A DNA stretch of 8,228 nucleotides from CAZTLI01 sp964614375 (lineage in GTDB: Bacteria; Chloroflexota; Anaerolineae; Aggregatilineales; Phototrophicaceae), in assembly GCA_964614375.1 (NCBI GenBank), contig CAZTLI010000237.1, positions 1-8,228 of the forward strand, read 5' to 3'. Position 1 is the stretch's first letter; each line of letters begins with the position of its first letter. The notes under the pieces were generated by a model. It was given only the letters and a program-made list of their open reading frames with translations, ran no database searches and was not told the origin of the DNA. This document shows positions 5,627-8,228 of the stretch, one piece after another. A program made the position numbers and the translations under genes.

Positions 5627-6947
5627 GGTACTGGTCAAGTTCCCACTGCGTGACCTGTCGTTTGTAGGCTGCCCATTCCTGCCGCTTGGCTTCGAGATAA
5701 CGGTCACTAATATAGGGGCCTAAGCCAGAGAGTATGACATCATCCTGGCTCATAATGTCCAACGCTTCGCCAAGCGATGTGGGCAACATTTCCACCTGTC
5801 GCATTCGTCCGGGTTTTTGCGCGAGGAGCGTTTCCTCCAATGGGTCAGGCAGCGGCAGTTTGTGTTTGATGCCATCCAAACCTGCATACAACATCACCGC
5901 CATTGCCAGATAGGGGTTGCTGCTGGGGTCAGGACAGCGTAATTCCAACCGCGTGTGCGCCTCTTTTCCGGCGACAGTTCCCGGCACACGAATCAGCGCC
6001 GCACGGTTCACATGCGCCCACGTCACATAGACCGGGGCTTCAAAACTTAAGCCCAGTCGTCGATATGAGTTGACCAATGGCGCGAGCACCGCACTCATCC
6101 CACGCGCGTGAGCAAGCTGTCCAGCGAGAAAATAGCGGGCAATGTCCGATAGATTGTATTCGCGATTCAAATCCACAAAGATATTTTCCCCGGTTTTGAA
6201 GTCATGTAAACTCTGGTGGGTGTGCATCCCCGAACCGGGCATATCGGCGGATGGGCGCGGCATAAATGTGCAGTGCAGTCCGGCCTGCCGCGCAATGGTC
6301 TTCAACGCGACCCGTGCCGTCAGGATATTATCTGCCGTTTCCAGGGCATGACTGTATTGAAAGTCGATTTCATGTTGTCCGAAGCCAATTTCAGAGTGCG
6401 TTGAATCGACGCGGATACCCAGCGCCGCCAGTGTCGCCAGCATTTTCTTACGGACACTTTGTACCCGTTCATAGGGACGATCAAAATAGCCAGCGGCATC
6501 GTCCGTCACCCGCATTTGTGGCTGTCCATTGGCATCCAGTGGAAGCAGGAAGAATTCCAGTTCCATCCCGGTTTTATAGACATAACCCATGTCTTCGCCC
6601 TGATTCAGAGCACGAATCAAGACATTACGCGGGTCGCCAATAAACGGGTCGCCTTGCGGTGTGCTGACGGTACAAATCAGTCTAGCGGTGCGTTCTTCTG
6701 GCGCGCCCCAGGGTAGCAGGACAAACGTGTTCAGGTCTGGCCAGAGCACCATGTCACTTTCGGCAACACGCGCGAAAGCCTCGATAGACGATCCATCGAA
6801 GTGGAAACCATTTTCGAGCACATTTTCCATTTCGAGAGCAGGAATAGTCACACTTTTCACGATACCTGTGATGTCGGTAAACCACAGGTCGATGAATTGA
6901 ATGGCCTGCTCATCAATCGCTTTGAGGATTGTCGCTATGGTGGACAT
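5613..6947 (-). CDS. glnA: glutamine synthetase, type I (GSI-alpha form)
   Basis: Glutamine synthetase makes glutamine from glutamate, ammonia and ATP in the cytoplasm as a dodecamer. The 444-residue length and lack of the adenylylation-site region match the GSI-alpha form of Bacillus and many other bacteria. Seen in order: WFTDITG (22-28), FDGSSIEAF (50-58) with Arg60 at the place of the Bacillus feedback-inhibition Arg62, MELEFFLL (128-135, metal-binding Glu129 and Glu131), SEIGFGQHEIDF (185-196, Glu186 and Glu193), GSGMHTHQSL (238-247, His242), NSYRRLG (293-299), the flap SFEAP (301-305, Glu303), NRAALIRVP (314-322) and LELRCPDPSSNPYL (334-347, Glu335 and Arg337). All catalytic residues are present. 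The ATG at 6947 has GGAG ten bases upstream. Its 3' end overlaps the aspartate kinase by 14 bases tail to tail. Upstream on the same strand is aroQ, 118 bases away, with a possible promoter between. No clear GlnR/TnrA box was found. Confidence 0.97.
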   Translation of the reverse strand: MSTIATILKAIDEQAIQFIDLWFTDITGIVKSVTIPALEMENVLENGFHFDGSSIEAFARVAESDMVLWPDLNTFVLLPWGAPEERTARLICTVSTPQGDPFIGDPRNVLIRALNQGEDMGYVYKTGMELEFFLLPLDANGQPQMRVTDDAAGYFDRPYERVQSVRKKMLATLAALGIRVDSTHSEIGFGQHEIDFQYSHALETADNILTARVALKTIARQAGLHCTFMPRPSADMPGSGMHTHQSLHDFKTGENIFVDLNREYNLSDIARYFLAGQLAHARGMSAVLAPLVNSYRRLGLSFEAPVYVTWAHVNRAALIRVPGTVAGKEAHTRLELRCPDPSSNPYLAMAVMLYAGLDGIKHKLPLPDPLEETLLAQKPGRMRQVEMLPTSLGEALDIMSQDDVILSGLGPYISDRYLEAKRQEWAAYKRQVTQWELDQYLNRF

Positions 6948-6984
6948 CTGGTCACTTCTCCGCGTGTTGGAATTCGCTCGATTG

Positions 6985-7013
6985 AGTATACAAAGTCGCG
7001 CGCATTATTCCCA
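6985..7013 (-). promoter_or_regulatory. possible promoter of the glutamine synthetase gene
   Basis: On the minus strand TATACT (6990-6985), five of six -10 matches, sits 38 bases before the glnA start, a suitable distance. The best -35 at 17 bases is TGGGAA (7013-7008), only three of six matches, so an activator or a different sigma factor may be needed if this is real. The same 118-base gap has no clear intrinsic terminator after aroQ, so read-through from aroQ is also possible. Confidence 0.3.
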
Positions 7014-7065
7014 CAGTGGACAATGGCTAAAAATCGCTCTATAGAATTGGTGAAGTGTGACAAAG

Positions 7066-7518
7066 TTACGGGGATGCCAGCACACCGAGATGACCCAGAA
7101 GCGCATCCAGGCCAAGGATGTAGCTTCGCCAGCCAAAGCCCGTTATCTGCCCGACACAAACGGGGGCTATCAGCGATTTGTGGCGAAATTCTTCACGCGC
7201 ATGTGTATTGGACAGGTGGACTTCCACCACCGGGAAATTGACTGCACTTATCGCATCCCGTAGTGCAATCGACGTATGCGTATAGGCCCCGGGATTAAAG
7301 ACCGCGCCGTCAGCCCAATTACGCGCCACATGCAGCATATCAATGAGTTCGCCTTCATGATTGGACTGCTGGGCGCGCAGTTTGGCATCGTAGCGCTGGA
7401 CGTGTTTGATGCAGAGGTCATTCACATCTTCCAGCGTCATATTGCCATAGACTTCGGGTTCGCGCGTACCCAGTAAATTGAGATTTGGCCCATGTAATAA
7501 GAGAATTTGTTTAGACAT
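7066..7518 (-). CDS. aroQ: 3-dehydroquinate dehydratase, type II
   Basis: AroQ dehydrates 3-dehydroquinate to 3-dehydroshikimate in the shikimate pathway to aromatic amino acids, as a dodecameric cytoplasmic enzyme. The 150-residue length is typical. Motifs seen: LLLHGPNLNLLGTREPEVYG (6-25), with catalytic Arg19 and Tyr24; QQSNHEGELID (50-60); FNPGAYTHTSIALRDA (74-89), with Asn75 and His81; and VEVHLSNTHAREEFRHKS (98-115), with catalytic His101 and Arg108/Arg112. The ATG at 7518 is preferred; a GTG two codons earlier at 7524 is equally open, and neither has a strong ribosome-binding site (AAAGATAG is nearest). The PAS gene ends 21 bases upstream on the same strand, so the two are probably co-transcribed. 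No other shikimate gene is in the window. Confidence 0.96.
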   Translation of the reverse strand: MSKQILLLHGPNLNLLGTREPEVYGNMTLEDVNDLCIKHVQRYDAKLRAQQSNHEGELIDMLHVARNWADGAVFNPGAYTHTSIALRDAISAVNFPVVEVHLSNTHAREEFRHKSLIAPVCVGQITGFGWRSYILGLDALLGHLGVLASP

Positions 7519-7539
7519 AATCACTATCTTTTCGATGAA

Positions 7540-8136
7540 TCAGCCCAATTTTTCAAACTGCTCCTGCGCCTCTTTAATATATCGCAGCAGCTCTTCCGCA
7601 TCTGCGCCATGCTGCACGGAGGTTGACATCTGTTCCAGCGTTGAGCCGAAGAACTCGGTCAGACGTCCTAGCTGACGATTGCGTTCTTCGAGCTTGTCAT
7701 GCGCTTCACGCAGCGCCGATTCTGCCTGTTTTTGTTCGGTGATGTCCACTGCAAAGGCAATCGCACCGATAATCTGATCATCTTTATCTTTATAGGGTAC
7801 TTTGCCGGTTTGCAACCAGACAAGCTTGCCCGTCTTCGGACTGGTGTGTTGTTCAACGATGTTGAGCTTGGGCTGCCCCGTCGTAATCACCTGCAAATCA
7901 TCTTTATGAAAAGCCGTCGCCTGTTCTTTGGGATACATATCATAGGCGGATTTGCCATTAATCTGGCTCGGTGAAAGCCCTTCAAGGTCTGCCGCCGCTT
8001 TGTTGACACGAATATGGCGGTTATTCTTGTCTTTGTACCAGAGCATAATCGGAATGGAGTCGAAGAGGATTTGAAATTCCTCAACCTGTTTTTTTAGTTC
8101 ATCAACCGTTACGTGACTATCCTCATTATTAGACAT
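7540..8136 (-). CDS. single-domain PAS protein with coiled-coil tail, no output domain
   Basis: The 198-residue protein has no signal peptide or membrane segment. Residues 8-22 form a short charged helix, 22-133 a PAS domain of the PAS_4 kind (FDSIPIMLWYKDKNNRHIRV at 25-44, then LEGLSPSQINGKSAYDMYP at 51-69, LVWLQTGKVPYKDKDDQIIG at 105-124, closing with AFAVDITEQ at 127-135). Residues 134-160 are a strong coiled-coil candidate (KQAESALREAHDKLEERN) and 161-198 a helical tail rich in Glu and Gln. There is no histidine-kinase, GGDEF, EAL or DNA-binding region. Comparable PAS plus coiled-coil segments usually join sensors to kinases, so this may signal by dimerising with a partner encoded elsewhere, or be the remnant of one. 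The ATG at 8136 has GGAAG about nine bases upstream. It lies 21 bases before aroQ. The domain call is secure; the role and any bound ligand are unknown. Confidence 0.88.
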   Translation of the reverse strand: MSNNEDSHVTVDELKKQVEEFQILFDSIPIMLWYKDKNNRHIRVNKAAADLEGLSPSQINGKSAYDMYPKEQATAFHKDDLQVITTGQPKLNIVEQHTSPKTGKLVWLQTGKVPYKDKDDQIIGAIAFAVDITEQKQAESALREAHDKLEERNRQLGRLTEFFGSTLEQMSTSVQHGADAEELLRYIKEAQEQFEKLG

Positions 8137-8175
8137 GGTGACACTTCCATGATCTATCCCGGAGTCGATACGGCT

Positions 8176-8184
8176 ATTATATCA
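8176..8184 (-). promoter_or_regulatory. extended -10 promoter of the PAS gene, overlapping the upstream stop codon
   Basis: The minus strand reads TGATATAAT (8184-8176), a perfect TATAAT preceded by TGN, the extended -10 form that does not need a good -35; none is seen 16-18 bases upstream. Transcription would start near 8168 and leave a leader of about 32 bases to the ATG at 8136, containing the GGAAG ribosome-binding site. The TGA in the motif is also the likely stop codon of the gene entering from the right. Confidence 0.55.
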
Positions 8185-8228
8185 TTGAATACTTCGTAAC
8201 ACGTCCTTCACCATCGTCTCCGGCACAT
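8182..8228 (-). CDS. probable C-terminal end of a gene running off the right edge
   Basis: Reading the minus strand from the right edge, one frame gives VPETMVKDVLRSIQ and then TGA at 8184-8182. Its codons mostly end in G or C in the first part, as in the neighbouring genes, and the stretch looks like an ordinary helical C-terminus. A second frame (ending with TAA at 8179-8177) is also open but has poorer codon use. Too little is present to name a family, and the reading could be wrong. Confidence 0.4.
   Translation of the reverse strand, partial: VPETMVKDVLRSIQ

Noticed and set aside
6948..7065. GlnR/TnrA-type nitrogen box ahead of glutamine synthetase
   Set aside because: TGTCA and related fragments occur near 7057-7063 but the second half-site of TGTNA-N7-TNACA is missing.

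Overview
The window is compact bacterial chromosomal DNA of about 8.2 kb. All of it is coding apart from short gaps, the longest about 250 bases. There are no RNA genes, mobile elements or CRISPR repeats. The gene families and their arrangement (a GSI-alpha glutamine synthetase, a RicT-type PSP1 protein, a degenerate S51-type protein, clustered M20D and PIG-L hydrolases) would fit a Chloroflexota bacterium of the Anaerolineae kind. That is an impression from gene content; the window holds no phylogenetic marker that settles it.

Layout, left to right. (1) 1-201, minus: the N-terminal 67 codons of purA (adenylosuccinate synthetase), with its own candidate promoter in the 118-base gap to its right. 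(2) 320-2890, minus: a tight three-gene operon read right to left, PIG-L deacetylase, then M20D amidohydrolase, then a degenerate S51/cyanophycinase-like protein. Junctions are 10 bases and a one-base TGATG overlap. (3) 3020-3946, minus: a RicT/YaaT-like PSP1 protein with an added Cys/His tail. The 129 bases between it and the PIG-L gene hold two inverted repeats, one lying between a strong Shine-Dalgarno sequence and the PIG-L start. (4) 3947-4198: divergent control region with palindromes and a candidate promoter for the PSP1 gene, and an odd leader for the plus-strand gene in which a strong Shine-Dalgarno sequence precedes an ATG followed at once by TGA. (5) 4199-5626, plus: aspartate kinase with two C-terminal ACT domains. 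(6) 5613-6947, minus: type I glutamine synthetase, overlapping the aspartate kinase tail to tail by 14 bases. (7) 7066-8136, minus: a small PAS protein without output domain followed 21 bases later by type II dehydroquinase (aroQ). (8) 8182-8228, minus: the likely last codons of another gene, whose TGA stop forms part of an extended -10 promoter for the PAS gene.

Much of the window is central nitrogen and amino-acid metabolism: purine synthesis from IMP and aspartate, aspartate-family entry, glutamine synthesis and the shikimate pathway. The less ordinary parts are the three-gene hydrolase operon, with its apparently catalytically damaged third member, and three translational control arrangements: the start-stop leader of the aspartate kinase, the hairpin between ribosome-binding site and start of the PIG-L gene, and the stop codon doubling as promoter ahead of the PAS gene. 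No wholly new system can be demonstrated from sequence alone.
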